From Halorubellus litoreus (GTDB lineage: Archaea > Halobacteriota > Halobacteria > Halobacteriales > Natrialbaceae): a stretch of 64,000 bases of DNA. Under the pieces are notes generated by a model that made no database searches, was not told where the DNA came from, and saw only the letters and a list, made by a program, of their open reading frames with translations. Made by a program: the position numbers and the translations under genes. The stretch is from contig NZ_JAZAQL010000001.1 in the NCBI RefSeq assembly GCF_037081675.1, forward strand, positions 1,431,983 through 1,495,982, written 5' to 3'. Below are positions 44,519 through 53,601 of this stretch, piece by piece (position 1 is the stretch's first letter; each line of letters starts with the position of its first letter).

Positions 44519-45727
44519 TTACTGGAGGTCGCTGGCGACGGATTCGAGGACCGCGACGGCGCGGTCGTAGTCGGCGAGCACGAGGTGTTCGTCGGGCGAG
44601 TGGTCGAGCGTGGAGTCGCCGGGGCCGTACGTGGCCACGGGACAGTTCCACGCCGCGTCGTAGAGGTTCGCGTCCGCGGTCCCGGTCTTCCGGAGGAGGC
44701 TCGGGTCGCCGCCAGCCTGCCTGATGGCGGTCCGGAACACGCGGCCGAGCTCGGAGCGCGGGCTCGCGACGTGCGGCGGGATGGCGTCGCCGAACTCGAC
44801 GACGCCGCGCTTGGTCACCTTGTCGACTGTCGCCTCGATGTCGTCCGCGTCGACCCCCGGGGGGATGCGGAACTGGCAGTCGACGGTCGCGGTGACCGCG
44901 TTCCCGCCGGGTTCCGTGCCGGCGTCCACCATCACGGGCTTGACCGTCACGGACTCGAACACGCTCGCGTCGTCGCCCGCACTGGCACCGGGGCCGAGCG
45001 GGCTCTCGAAGGCGTCCTTGACGTCCTCGACCCACGCGGTCGCGTGCTCGACGGCGTTCAGGTCGGGGAGCGACGAGTGCGCGGCCTCGGTCGCGACCTC
45101 GTACGTCGCCGCGACGAACCCGCGGTAGCCGAGCGTGAGCGCCGACCACCCGGAGGGCTCGCCGTTGATGACGACGTCGGGGGCGTCCCGGTCGGCGACG
45201 AGGTGGTGCGCGCCACGGCTCGTGGTCTCCTCGCCGACGACGCCGACGAACGACACGCCCGTCTCGACGGCCGCCACGGCCATCGCGGCGAGCGGCCCGG
45301 TCGCGTCGACGCTCCCGCGCCCCCACAGCAGCGCGTCGTCGTCGACGAGCGCGGTGCCGTCCGTGGGCAGCGTCACGTCGTCGCCGCCGGCGTCGTTCAC
45401 GACCGCTTCGGCGTCCGTGAGGTTCGCGTCGGCGTTCGTGAGACAGGTCGGGACGTCGCCGGGGACGGTGTCGACGTGACTCGTGAGGAGCACCGAGTCG
45501 TCCGCGGGCGCGCGGACGTTCCCGACGTCGTCGAGCCACACCTCGCGGCCGTGGGACTCGAAGAACGCCGCGAGGCGCTCGGCGGCCGCGGCCTCCTCGC
45601 CCGTGGGCGAGGGCGTGGCGACGAGGTCCGCGACGAGTTCGCGCGCTTCGGCCGCGGAGACGTCCGCGGTCGCGACGCCGCCGTCAGCCGCGTCGGCGGT
45701 AGCGCCGGTCGCGTCCGCGTTCGCCAT
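44519..45727 (-). CDS. argE: M20 peptidase, [LysW]-ornithine hydrolase
   Basis: The 402-residue protein has M20 zinc-site motifs: SHVDTVPGD, the bridging Asp in GRGSVDATGP, and the catalytic Glu in VGEETTSRG. In a LysW pathway it releases ornithine (or lysine) from the carrier protein instead of deacetylating acetylornithine. The cluster context (carrier at 49902) decides this. Its ATG shares an A with the stop of a nine-codon ORF bridging from argD. Confidence 0.88.
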   Translation of the reverse strand: MANADATGATADAADGGVATADVSAAEARELVADLVATPSPTGEEAAAAERLAAFFESHGREVWLDDVGNVRAPADDSVLLTSHVDTVPGDVPTCLTNADANLTDAEAVVNDAGGDDVTLPTDGTALVDDDALLWGRGSVDATGPLAAMAVAAVETGVSFVGVVGEETTSRGAHHLVADRDAPDVVINGEPSGWSALTLGYRGFVAATYEVATEAAHSSLPDLNAVEHATAWVEDVKDAFESPLGPGASAGDDASVFESVTVKPVMVDAGTEPGGNAVTATVDCQFRIPPGVDADDIEATVDKVTKRGVVEFGDAIPPHVASPRSELGRVFRTAIRQAGGDPSLLRKTGTADANLYDAAWNCPVATYGPGDSTLDHSPDEHLVLADYDRAVAVLESVASDLQ

Positions 45728-45756
45728 CAGGCGGACACCCCCGCTTGACTCGGCAT
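45727..45756 (-). CDS. nine-codon relay ORF between argD and argE
   Basis: The argD stop overlaps an ATG (TGATG), which opens MPSQAGVSA, whose TGA overlaps the argE ATG (again TGATG). A 14-base direct repeat (GTGTCCGCCTGATG on the minus strand) ends both argD and this ORF, so the spacer is a small duplication of the argD 3' end. It may be translated only to pass ribosomes on. A chance product of the duplication is equally possible. Confidence 0.4.
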   Translation of the reverse strand: MPSQAGVSA

Positions 45757-46886
45757 CAGGCGGACACCTCCGCGAGCACGTTCGCGAGCGCGTCGACGAC
45801 CTCGTCGGCGTGCGCTTCGGTCGCGGTCAGCGGCGGGAGCAGGCGCACGACGGTGCGGCCCGCGGGGAGCGCGAGCACGCCCTCCTGGATGGCGAGGCCC
45901 TTCAGGAGGCGGTTCGCGCCGCGCTTGACCTCGACGCCGACCATGAGGCCCTCGCCGCGGACGTCGCGGACGGGGAGCTCCGACAGTTCGTCCTGGAGGT
46001 GCCCGCCGACGTCGGCTGCGTTCGCGGCGAGGTCCTCGTTCTCGACGACGTCGAGCGTCGCGGTCGCCGCCGCGGCCACGAGCGGGTTCCCGGAGAACGT
46101 CGACCCGTGGCTCGCGGCGCCGTCGGCGACCCAGTCCGCGCACACGGTCGCGCCGAGGGGCAGGCCGCTCGCGAGGCCTTTCGCCGCCGTCAGGATGTCC
46201 GGCGTCACGTCCCTGGACTGGCACGCCCAGTGCGTGCCGGTGCGGCCGACGCCCGTCTGGATCTCGTCCAGGACGAGTGCGGCGCCGGCGTCGTCCGTGA
46301 CGTCCTGTGCGGCCTGCAGGTAGCCCTCGGGCGCGGGATGCACGCCACCCTCGCCCTGGACGGGTTCGAGGATGACCGCCGCGGTCTCCTCGTCCACCGC
46401 GTCGGCGAGCGCGTCCTCGTCGCCGTAGTCGACGAACTCGACGCCCGGCATCACGGGCTCGTACGGCGCCTTGTACTTCGCCTTCCACGTCGCCGCGAGC
46501 GCGCCCATCGTGCGGCCGTGGAACGCGCGCTTCGCGGCGACGACCTTCTCGCGGCCCGTCGCCGAGCGCGCGAACTTCAACGCCGCCTCGTTCGCTTCCG
46601 TCCCCGAATTGCAGAGCCAGACGTTGTCGAGGCCACCGGGCGCGAACTCGGCGAGGCGCTCGTAGAGCACGTCGCGCGTCGCGTTCCCGTAGCTCGCCTG
46701 CGCGTACAGCAACTCGCCGGCCTGGGACTTGACGGCGTCCACGACCTCGGGGTGACAGTGCCCGGCGGGCGTGCACGCGTAGCTCGCGCCGAAGTCGAGG
46801 TACTCGGTCCCCGAATCGTCGTAGAGGTGGACGTCCTCGCCGCGCTCGATGCTGATGGGTTTCTCCGAGAACACGAACCCGCTCAT
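45756..46886 (-). CDS. argD: [LysW]-semialdehyde aminotransferase
   Basis: The 376-residue class III PLP aminotransferase has the Lys site in ILTAAKGLASGLPLG, LVLDEIQTGVGRTG, and STFSGNPLVAAAA. It aminates the LysW-bound glutamate semialdehyde. It overlaps argB by four bases. The acetylornithine aminotransferase family is the same fold, and the LysW cluster sets the substrate. Confidence 0.93.
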   Translation of the reverse strand: MSGFVFSEKPISIERGEDVHLYDDSGTEYLDFGASYACTPAGHCHPEVVDAVKSQAGELLYAQASYGNATRDVLYERLAEFAPGGLDNVWLCNSGTEANEAALKFARSATGREKVVAAKRAFHGRTMGALAATWKAKYKAPYEPVMPGVEFVDYGDEDALADAVDEETAAVILEPVQGEGGVHPAPEGYLQAAQDVTDDAGAALVLDEIQTGVGRTGTHWACQSRDVTPDILTAAKGLASGLPLGATVCADWVADGAASHGSTFSGNPLVAAAATATLDVVENEDLAANAADVGGHLQDELSELPVRDVRGEGLMVGVEVKRGANRLLKGLAIQEGVLALPAGRTVVRLLPPLTATEAHADEVVDALANVLAEVSA

Positions 46887-47818
46887 TGCGCCGACACCTC
46901 CGCGTCAGCGTCGTCCTCGGCCGTGTCGTCCGACTGCAGCGCACTGGGGAGTATCGTCGTCGCGTCGCCGTCGAGCGCGCTCGTTACGGGTGCGTCCGCG
47001 TTCGCGGTCGCGACCGCGACGCTCGCCGCACCGCCCTCGAGCGCCTCCTCGGCCGCCATGACCTTCTTCGTCATGAACCCTTCAGCGGCGTCCTCGAGGT
47101 CGCTCCAGTCTTCGGGTGTCGCGACCTCGTCGATGCGCGTGCTCGCGTCGTCGGGGTCCGCGTAGACCCCGGAGACGTCCGTGAGGACGACGAGGTCCGC
47201 GCCGAGCGCGCCAGCGATGGCCGCGGCGGCACGGTCCGCGTCCGCGTTCACGGGCAGCCACTTCGCTCGCGGCTCCTCGTCGTCGCCGCTCGCGCTGTCC
47301 GAGGCGCTCCGCGCCTCGCGGTCGCCGTCCTTCCCCGCCATGGGGACGGTCGCGACCGGGGTGTATCCGCCCGCGAGCAGCGTCTCGAGGAGGTCCGCGT
47401 TCACTTGCTTGATGGTCCCGGAATGGTCGCCGCGACGGATCTTCTTCTTGCCGTCCTCCTGGACGCGGACCGCGGACTTCCGCGGGCCGGCGAGGAGCTT
47501 CCCGTCGACGCCGGACAGTCCGACCGCGTCCACGCCCTCGTTCAGGAGGCCAGCGGTGAGGTCGGTGTTCAGTTTGCCGGGGAGCACCATCTCGAAGACC
47601 TCCATCGTGCGCTCGTCCGTGAACCGCCCGACGACCCCACTGGGGGTCTCCACGTACTCGGGCTCCTCGCCGAGCGCCTCCAGAGTCTCGTCCACCGCGG
47701 TCGAGCCGCCGTGAACGACGACGACTTGCTCTCCACTGGCGACCAGTTCGGCCACGTCAGCGAGCGCCCCATCCGGGTCGACGGCGCGCGCGCCACCGAT
47801 CTTGACGACCGTGGTCAT
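46883..47818 (-). CDS. argB: [LysW]-glutamate/aminoadipate kinase
   Basis: The 311-residue amino-acid kinase starts MTTVVKIGGARAVDPDGAL, with VVVHGGSTAVDETL and, further on, VLTDVSGVYADPDD. It phosphorylates the carrier-bound glutamate. A Ser/Asp/Glu-rich insertion (about 163-183) interrupts the fold before WLPVNADADRAAAAIA, and an acidic tail follows residue ~297. It starts one base after the argC stop. Confidence 0.92.
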   Translation of the reverse strand: MTTVVKIGGARAVDPDGALADVAELVASGEQVVVVHGGSTAVDETLEALGEEPEYVETPSGVVGRFTDERTMEVFEMVLPGKLNTDLTAGLLNEGVDAVGLSGVDGKLLAGPRKSAVRVQEDGKKKIRRGDHSGTIKQVNADLLETLLAGGYTPVATVPMAGKDGDREARSASDSASGDDEEPRAKWLPVNADADRAAAAIAGALGADLVVLTDVSGVYADPDDASTRIDEVATPEDWSDLEDAAEGFMTKKVMAAEEALEGGAASVAVATANADAPVTSALDGDATTILPSALQSDDTAEDDADAEVSAQ

Positions 47819-47819
47819 C

Positions 47820-48893
47820 TCAGGGACTCCCCACGGGGTGCAGGCCCGCGAACTCGAGGCCGGCGGTCTCCTCGAACCCGAGCGCGACGTTCGCCGCGTG
47901 CACCGCCTGACCGGCGGAGCCCTTGACGACGTTGTCGATGGCGGAGAACACGACGATACGCTCGTTCGACGCGTCCAGTTCGAACCCGACCTCGGCGTGG
48001 TTCGTGCCCGCGACCGCCTTCGGTTCCGGGTAGCGGTACGTCCCGGAACCGCCGGCTTGCATGCGGACGAACGGTTCGTCGTCGTACTCGCCGCGGTACG
48101 CTCCCCAGAGGTCGCCGTTGCTCACCGGGCCGTCGGGGAAGACGTGACAGGTCGCGCTCGCGCCGCGAACCATGTCCACGGCGTGGCAGGTGAACGAGAC
48201 GCTCGTGCCGAGCCACTGCTCGATCTCGGCCTCGTGCCGGTGGCCGGTGGGCGCGTACGGGCGGACGACGCCCGAGCGCTCGGCGTGACTGGAGGCTGCG
48301 CCGCCGCCGGCGCCGCCCTCGCTGGACCCGACCTTCACGTCCACGACGACGTCCGCGCCGTCGAGGATGCCCGCTTCCGCGAGCGGGTAGAGCCCGAGGA
48401 TGGTCGCGGTCGCGTTACAGCCACCCGACGCGATGACGTCCGCGCCCGCGAGGTTCTCGCGATTGACCTCGGGGAGCGCGTACTGCGCGACGTCGAGCTT
48501 CCCCGGGCAACTGTGGCCGTCGTACCACTCGTCGTACTGCGCCTCGGTGTCGAGACGGAAGTCCGCGGAGAGGTCGACGACGAGTTCCGCGGCGTCCTGG
48601 TACTCGTCGATGTGCTCCATCGTGACGCCGTGGGGCGTCGCCGTGAACAGCACGTCCACGCTCTCGAGGTCGCCGGGCTGCGAGAAGCGCAGGTCCGTCC
48701 CGCGCAGGGGCGGGTGGACGCTCCCCACGCTCTTCCCGGCGTACTCGCGGCTCGTCGCCTGCGAGAGCTCGAACTCGGGATGCCCGGCGAGCAGGCGCAG
48801 GAGCTCGCCGCCCGCGAACCCGCTCGCGCCGACGATACTCGCCGACACCGCCTCGCTGTCGACGTCGACGTCGCCCGTGGGCGTTGCAGCCAT
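47820..48893 (-). CDS. argC: [LysW]-phosphate reductase
   Basis: The 357-residue NAD(P)-dependent reductase has IVGASGFAGGELLRLL (20-35) and the catalytic Cys159 in IASGGCNATA. It reduces the carrier-bound acyl phosphate to the semialdehyde. Its start overlaps the argX stop by one base (TGATG). The N-terminal 15 residues are an extra acidic tail. Confidence 0.93.
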   Translation of the reverse strand: MAATPTGDVDVDSEAVSASIVGASGFAGGELLRLLAGHPEFELSQATSREYAGKSVGSVHPPLRGTDLRFSQPGDLESVDVLFTATPHGVTMEHIDEYQDAAELVVDLSADFRLDTEAQYDEWYDGHSCPGKLDVAQYALPEVNRENLAGADVIASGGCNATATILGLYPLAEAGILDGADVVVDVKVGSSEGGAGGGAASSHAERSGVVRPYAPTGHRHEAEIEQWLGTSVSFTCHAVDMVRGASATCHVFPDGPVSNGDLWGAYRGEYDDEPFVRMQAGGSGTYRYPEPKAVAGTNHAEVGFELDASNERIVVFSAIDNVVKGSAGQAVHAANVALGFEETAGLEFAGLHPVGSP

Positions 48894-49813
48894 CAGTCCG
48901 ACACCTCCGCGACCGCGTCCTCGACGTCGGCGTCGCCTCCAGCGGCGTCGGCCTTCGCCTCGAGCCAGTCGACGACCTTCGAGGGAACGTCAGTGTCGAC
49001 GGCCTCGTTCAGGGCCTTGAACTCGACGGTGTGGTTGACCTCGTGGACCGTATAGTTCCAATCGGTCTGGTCGCCGTCGGTTTCCATCAGATCCACGCCC
49101 AGCAGGCCGCCGCCGACCGCGTCGCTCGCCATCTCGACGAGCTCCAGAGCCTCGTCGTCGAGCTCGAACGGTTCGGTGTCCGCGCCCTTCGCGGCGTTCG
49201 TCAGCCAGTGGTCGCCCGAGCGCGCCATCGCCGCGATGGGCTCGCCGTCGACGGCGAGCACGCGGACGTCGCGACCGGGTTTCTCGACGAACTCCTGGAC
49301 GTAGAAGACCTTGTGCTCGTAGTGCCCGAGCGTCGCCTTGTGCTCGAGGATGGCCTCCGCGGCGCTCTTCGAGTCGATCTTCGCCATCAGGCGCCCCCAC
49401 GAGCCCATCACGGGCTTCAGGACGCAGGGGTAGCCGAACTCGTCGATTATCTCCATCGCCGCGTCCGTCGTGAACGCCGTCTTCGTCGTCGGCGTCGGGA
49501 CGCCCGCGGCCGCGAGCGCGAGCGAGTTCTCGACCTTGTCCGCGCACGTCTCCGCGGTCGCCGCGGAGTTCACGACGGGGACGCCGTACTGCTCGCAGAA
49601 CTTCGTCGCGTACAGGCTCCGCGAGGTCGCCATGCAGCGGTCGACGACGAGGTCGAGGTCGTCGAACGCCTCAGGGGCCTCGGTGAGGTCGAACGTCTGC
49701 TTGCGGACGTCGATCTTCGTGACGTCGTGCCCGCGGTCGCGCAGCTCCGAGAGCAGGAGCTTCTCGTCCTGCCGGATGCGCGAGTAGAGGACGCCGACGT
49801 TCACGTCGTCCAC
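48893..49813 (-). CDS. argX: LysW-glutamate/aminoadipate ligase (ATP-grasp)
   Basis: This RimK-like ATP-grasp enzyme begins (M)NVGVLYSRIRQDEKLLL and contains KPVMGSWGRLMAKI and LGVDLMETDG. It attaches the amino group of glutamate or aminoadipate to the C-terminal Glu of LysW. The GTG at 49813 gives 306 residues. The GTG at 49804 gives the more usual N-terminus (303 residues). Whether it acts only for arginine or also for lysine cannot be read off with confidence. Confidence 0.9.
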   Translation of the reverse strand: MDDVNVGVLYSRIRQDEKLLLSELRDRGHDVTKIDVRKQTFDLTEAPEAFDDLDLVVDRCMATSRSLYATKFCEQYGVPVVNSAATAETCADKVENSLALAAAGVPTPTTKTAFTTDAAMEIIDEFGYPCVLKPVMGSWGRLMAKIDSKSAAEAILEHKATLGHYEHKVFYVQEFVEKPGRDVRVLAVDGEPIAAMARSGDHWLTNAAKGADTEPFELDDEALELVEMASDAVGGGLLGVDLMETDGDQTDWNYTVHEVNHTVEFKALNEAVDTDVPSKVVDWLEAKADAAGGDADVEDAVAEVSD

Positions 49814-49901
49814 CTCGCGTTCGCGGTCTGCGTGGTATCGTCGTCGAGCATCGTCTGGTGCGTGGTCGTCTTGGGGTGTATGGTGGCTGTCGTCTGCACG
49901 C

Positions 49902-50066
49902 TCACTCCCCCCAGTCCTCTTCCAGCTCGGGGGCCTTCTCGAGGACCGGCGGGGAGACGTCTATCACTTCGAGCTCTGCGCCGCAGGTGGTGCAGTCGAC
50001 GATCTCTCCGGCTTCCGCGTCGTCGTGCAGCGCCACGTCGGCGCCGCACTCGGTGCATGTCGTCAT
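49902..50066 (-). CDS. argW: LysW amino-group carrier protein
   Basis: The 54-residue carrier has a zinc site of Cys4, Cys7, Cys25 and Cys28 and the defining C-terminal EDWGE, whose last Glu (54) carries the substrate. It protects and presents intermediates to ArgX, C, B, D and E. The ATG at 50066 is preceded by a TATA-like GTTTATGTTC at 50091-50100. The 97-base gap to argX holds no other gene. Confidence 0.93.
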   Translation of the reverse strand: MTTCTECGADVALHDDAEAGEIVDCTTCGAELEVIDVSPPVLEKAPELEEDWGE

Positions 50067-50090
50067 CGTACCCGGTACTCCCGGCGCGAA

Positions 50091-50130
50091 GAACATAAAC
50101 CTTCCGAACTTACCAAATATATTATACTAC
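50091..50130 (-). promoter_or_regulatory. argW promoter region
   Basis: Minus strand GTTTATGTTC (50091-50100) lies 25-34 bases before the argW ATG. A second AT-rich stretch, GTAGTATAATATATTTGGT (50112-50130), is farther upstream and may serve another start site or a regulator. Confidence 0.5.
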
Positions 50131-50301
50131 GTAGAGACCACTCTAACGGTGCTGAGAAAGCAAAATTCGCCATCGAACCCGAACCACATATCAGGTTACT
50201 TTGAATAGCTGCCCCGTGGTGGGGCTGGTGGCAGTCGGCCTCGCACGCCTCGCAGGTCGACCACGTCCGTCGTCGCCGCCACTCCTGTGACGAGCGCCGT
50301 C

Positions 50302-51876
50302 TCAGACATAGTCGGACACCTCGTCCTGGAGCGTCTCGTGCGCCAGCGCGAGCGCGTCGCGCTTCCCCGTGACGGCCTCCTCGTCCGCAGCGAGCGCGTC
50401 CGCCGCGTTCGCGACCTGGGACGCCACCGCCTCGGGGGCCGGGCCGCCGACCGAATCGCGCATCGCGACGTTCGCCGCGGGGTCGAGCGCGTCCGCGACC
50501 GTCGCTTCGTCCACGTACGTCTCCATGGACTCGCCGAGGACGTCCTCGACGACCGCCGCGATAGTGTCGACGCTCGGCGCCGACCCATCCGCCTGCTCGC
50601 TCGCCGTCGCCAGGACCTCGTGGGCCTGCCGGAACGGCACGTCAGCCATCGCGAGCACGTCAGCGACCGCCGTCGCCGTCGAGAACCCTTCGCCAGCAGC
50701 CTCGGCGAGCGCCTCGCTCGGCCACTCGGCGGTCGCCACCGCACCCGCCGCGACCGACGTCGCCTCGGTGACCGCATCCACGGTCGACCACACGTGCGGC
50801 GTCGCCGACTGGAGGTCGCGGTTGTACGCACGCGGCAGGCCCTTCAGCGTCGACAGCAAGCCATTGAGTCCGGCGCTCGCGTCGCCCGCGGTCGCGCGAA
50901 CGAGCTCGAGCGTGTCCGGGTTCTTCTTCTGGGGCATGATCGACGAGGTCGACGAGTACGCGTCGTCGAGCTCGACGAACCCGCGGTTCGCGAAGATCAC
51001 GAGGTCCTCCGCGAGCCCCGACAGGTGCGTCGCGACGCTCGCGAGCGCCGACGCGACCTCCACGAGGTGGTCGCGGGCCGCGACCGCGTCCGTCGCGTTC
51101 TCGACGAGTCCCGCGAACCCGAGCAGTTCCGCGGTACGGTCGCGGTCCACGTCGAACGGCGTCCCCGCGAACGCCGCCGCACCCAGCGGGGACTCGTTCA
51201 CGCGCTCGTACGCGTCCAGCAAGCGGTCGGCGTCGCGAGCGAGCGCGCCAGCGTACGAGAGCGCCCAGTGCCCGACCGTCGTCGGCTGCGCCGACTGCAG
51301 GTGCGTATAGCCCGGCATCAGCGTCTCGCCCTCCGCGTCCGCGACCTCGACGAGCGCCGCACGCGCGTCGTTCACCGCGTCGAGCGCAGCGAGCACGTCC
51401 TCGCGCAGGCGATAGCGGATGCACGTCGCGACCTCGTCGTTCCGCGACCGCGCGGTATGCATCTTCCCGCCGACGTCGCCAGCGATGGCGATGACCTTCG
51501 ACTCGATCGCCTCGTGGACGTCCTCGCCATCGGGCAATTCCTTGTGCTCCTCGACCTCCACGACGTTCAACGCCTGCAGTATCTGGCCGGCCTCGTCGTC
51601 GCCGACGATACCCTGTTCCGCGAGCATCACGACGTGCGCGCGGTCGACCGCCAGGTCCGCCTCGAAGATGCGTTCGTCCGCCGCCATCGACGACAGGAAC
51701 CCGCGCGCCGGCCCGCCACTGAAGCGCTCGCCGCGGACCGCCGTCCCGCCGTCCGTCGCACCCGAGCCAGTCCCGCCGACAGCGTCGCCGTCGGCGCCCT
51801 CGCCGAGCGCGTCCCCGGTGCTATCGCTGGCGTCACCGGTCGTCTTCGCCGTGCGGTTGTCGCGGAACTCCGTCAT
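50302..51876 (-). CDS. argH: argininosuccinate lyase
   Basis: The 524-residue fumarase-superfamily enzyme has the signature SSIMPQKKNPD and HTARSRNDEV. Its ATG overlaps the argG stop by one base. A Gly/Asp/Thr-rich insertion near the N-terminus (about 10-50) makes it longer than typical (~460). It yields arginine and fumarate. Confidence 0.95.
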   Translation of the reverse strand: MTEFRDNRTAKTTGDASDSTGDALGEGADGDAVGGTGSGATDGGTAVRGERFSGGPARGFLSSMAADERIFEADLAVDRAHVVMLAEQGIVGDDEAGQILQALNVVEVEEHKELPDGEDVHEAIESKVIAIAGDVGGKMHTARSRNDEVATCIRYRLREDVLAALDAVNDARAALVEVADAEGETLMPGYTHLQSAQPTTVGHWALSYAGALARDADRLLDAYERVNESPLGAAAFAGTPFDVDRDRTAELLGFAGLVENATDAVAARDHLVEVASALASVATHLSGLAEDLVIFANRGFVELDDAYSSTSSIMPQKKNPDTLELVRATAGDASAGLNGLLSTLKGLPRAYNRDLQSATPHVWSTVDAVTEATSVAAGAVATAEWPSEALAEAAGEGFSTATAVADVLAMADVPFRQAHEVLATASEQADGSAPSVDTIAAVVEDVLGESMETYVDEATVADALDPAANVAMRDSVGGPAPEAVASQVANAADALAADEEAVTGKRDALALAHETLQDEVSDYV

Positions 51877-53288
51877 CAGTCGTCAGCAGTGAGCGTCGTC
51901 TCCTCGGTCGACTCCTCGGACTCGGTCGCCGAGCCAGCCGAGTTCGCGAGACGGTCCTGGAACCCGTGGTACTTCGCGACGCCCGTCGCGTCCGCCTGCT
52001 CGATACCGTCCACGGTCGACGTGTCGAACGACGCCGCCGACTCCGAGTACACCGCGTGCTCGCTGTCGCGACCGACCGCGCGCGCCTGGCCCGCCGCGAG
52101 CTTCACCGTCACCGTCCCCTCCGTCTTCTCGCTCACGACGTCGAGGAACCCACCGAGCGCCTGCGAGAGCGGCGAATGCACGAGGCCCTCGTAGGCCTTC
52201 TGCCCCCACTCGTCGTCCACGGTCGCCTTGAAGTCGCGCTCGTCCTTCGTCAATACGAGACCCTCCAGGGACTCGTGCGCGGCGTGCAGCACGGTCGCGG
52301 CGGGGTGCTCGTAGTTCTCGCGCACTTTGAGGCCGAGCATGCGGTCCTCCATCATGTCCGTGCGGCCGACGCCGTACGCGCCGGCGAGCGCGTTCAGGTA
52401 CTCGATGACCGCGACCGGCTCCCCGGTCGCGATGGCGCTCTTCGCCTCGTCCGCGTCAGCGGCCGCCGTCACCGCGTCCGCGGCCGTCTCCTGCACGGAC
52501 TCGGGGCCCTCGAGCACCGAGACGCCCGTCGGGAGCCCGTTCGCGAACCCGATCTGGACGAGCGTCGGCGCCGTCACCTTGCCGGGCTCGGTCGTCCAAT
52601 CGTAGATGTCCTCCGGCGGCACGTACGCCGGGTCCTCGAGATCCTTGCCCTCGACCGAGCGACTCCAGAGGTTCGTGTCGATACTCCAGTCGCCCTCGTT
52701 CCCGCCCTCCACCGGGAGGTCGAGTTCCGCCGCGTACGCCTGCTCGAACTCGCGCGTCAACCCGAGCTCGCGAACCGGTGCGATGACCGCCATGTCCGTG
52801 TCGCGCCACACCGCCTCGAAACGCAACTGGTCGTTACCCTTCCCCGTGCAACCGTGCGCGACCGCGTCCGCGCCGACATCCTGGGCGACCTCGGCGATCG
52901 CCTCCGCGATGACCGGGCGCGCGAGCGCCGTCCCGAGCGGGTACCCCTGGTAGGTCGCGTTCGCCGTCACGGACTCGAAGCAGAGGTCCGCGAACTCGGC
53001 CTTCGCGTCGACCACGTAGTGCTCGAGGTCGAGCGCCTCGGCGGTCTCCTCCGCCTCCACGAACTCCGCGTGAGGCTGGCCGACGTCGACCGTGACGCCC
53101 ACGACCTCGTCGTACCCGTAGAGGTCCTCGAGGAGGGGGACGCAGACCGTCGTGTCGAGGCCGCCCGAGAACGCGAGCGCGACCGTGCCCCCGTCTACCT
53201 TCTCTACGTGCGTCGTGTCGAGGTTGTCTTCCGCGTACTGTGCGCCGGTGGCTGCCGTGTCGTCGTGCGTGGTATCGTCGTGTGTCAT
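51876..53288 (-). CDS. argG: argininosuccinate synthase
   Basis: The 470-residue enzyme has the ATP pyrophosphatase motif VALAFSGGLDTTV, the citrulline/aspartate region VAHGCTGKGNDQLRFE, and EGKDLEDPAY. It exceeds the usual ~400 residues through a Thr/Asp-rich N-terminus and a Thr/Glu-rich C-terminal tail (SATESEESTEETTLTADD). It is the first gene of the argGH pair. Its leader carries the hairpin at 53306-53326. Confidence 0.95.
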   Translation of the reverse strand: MTHDDTTHDDTAATGAQYAEDNLDTTHVEKVDGGTVALAFSGGLDTTVCVPLLEDLYGYDEVVGVTVDVGQPHAEFVEAEETAEALDLEHYVVDAKAEFADLCFESVTANATYQGYPLGTALARPVIAEAIAEVAQDVGADAVAHGCTGKGNDQLRFEAVWRDTDMAVIAPVRELGLTREFEQAYAAELDLPVEGGNEGDWSIDTNLWSRSVEGKDLEDPAYVPPEDIYDWTTEPGKVTAPTLVQIGFANGLPTGVSVLEGPESVQETAADAVTAAADADEAKSAIATGEPVAVIEYLNALAGAYGVGRTDMMEDRMLGLKVRENYEHPAATVLHAAHESLEGLVLTKDERDFKATVDDEWGQKAYEGLVHSPLSQALGGFLDVVSEKTEGTVTVKLAAGQARAVGRDSEHAVYSESAASFDTSTVDGIEQADATGVAKYHGFQDRLANSAGSATESEESTEETTLTADD

Positions 53289-53305
53289 GTGGTGTCGATG
53301 TTCGT

Positions 53306-53326
53306 GACGGCGGAACCCCCGCCGTC
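53306..53326 (-). other. hairpin in the argG leader
   Basis: GACGGCGG and CCGCCGTC form a perfect 8-bp stem with loop AACCC, ending 17 bases before the argG ATG. A direct repeat GTCGAAGTG occurs twice just upstream (53323-53331 and 53332-53340). It is a candidate for translational or attenuation-type control of argG. Confidence 0.4.
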
Positions 53327-53340
53327 GAAGTGGTCGAAGT

Positions 53341-53568
53341 GCAATGCGCCGCGAGTCGAGAAAGTAGTGTAAGTGGCCCTAACGGGCCGGTCGCGGCGTT
53401 CGAAGGGACACGGCAGCACCGCTCGCGGAGACCGCGAACGCAGACGTACGGTGCTGAACCATCGTGAAGATACATACTGGGTACATACTACTAAAGCTTG
53501 GCGGGCCGGCAAGGCTTGACCGCCACACGTGCACGATAACTCGTCACACACTACCGTGACTTTGCCGG
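53341..53568. other. divergent spacer, argG upstream region
   Basis: Within the 313-base gene-free stretch 53289-53601, this part holds the presumed argG promoter (minus strand ACTTACACTACTTTCTCG near 53360-53376) and a short TCGCGGAGACCGCGA inverted repeat near 53425. No ORF here looks coding. Confidence 0.35.
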
Positions 53569-53578
53569 GTCTTTAAGC
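53569..53578 (+). promoter_or_regulatory. TATA box of the 53602 gene
   Basis: GTCTTTAAGC lies 24-33 bases before the ATG at 53602. Confidence 0.55.
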
Positions 53579-53601
53579 CGATAGCCCCAGTGAGACCGCA
53601 T

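Noticed and set aside
43592..45748. 718-codon plus-strand frame across argF and argE
   Set aside because: It is antisense to two certain genes and its composition is Arg/Val-rich noise.
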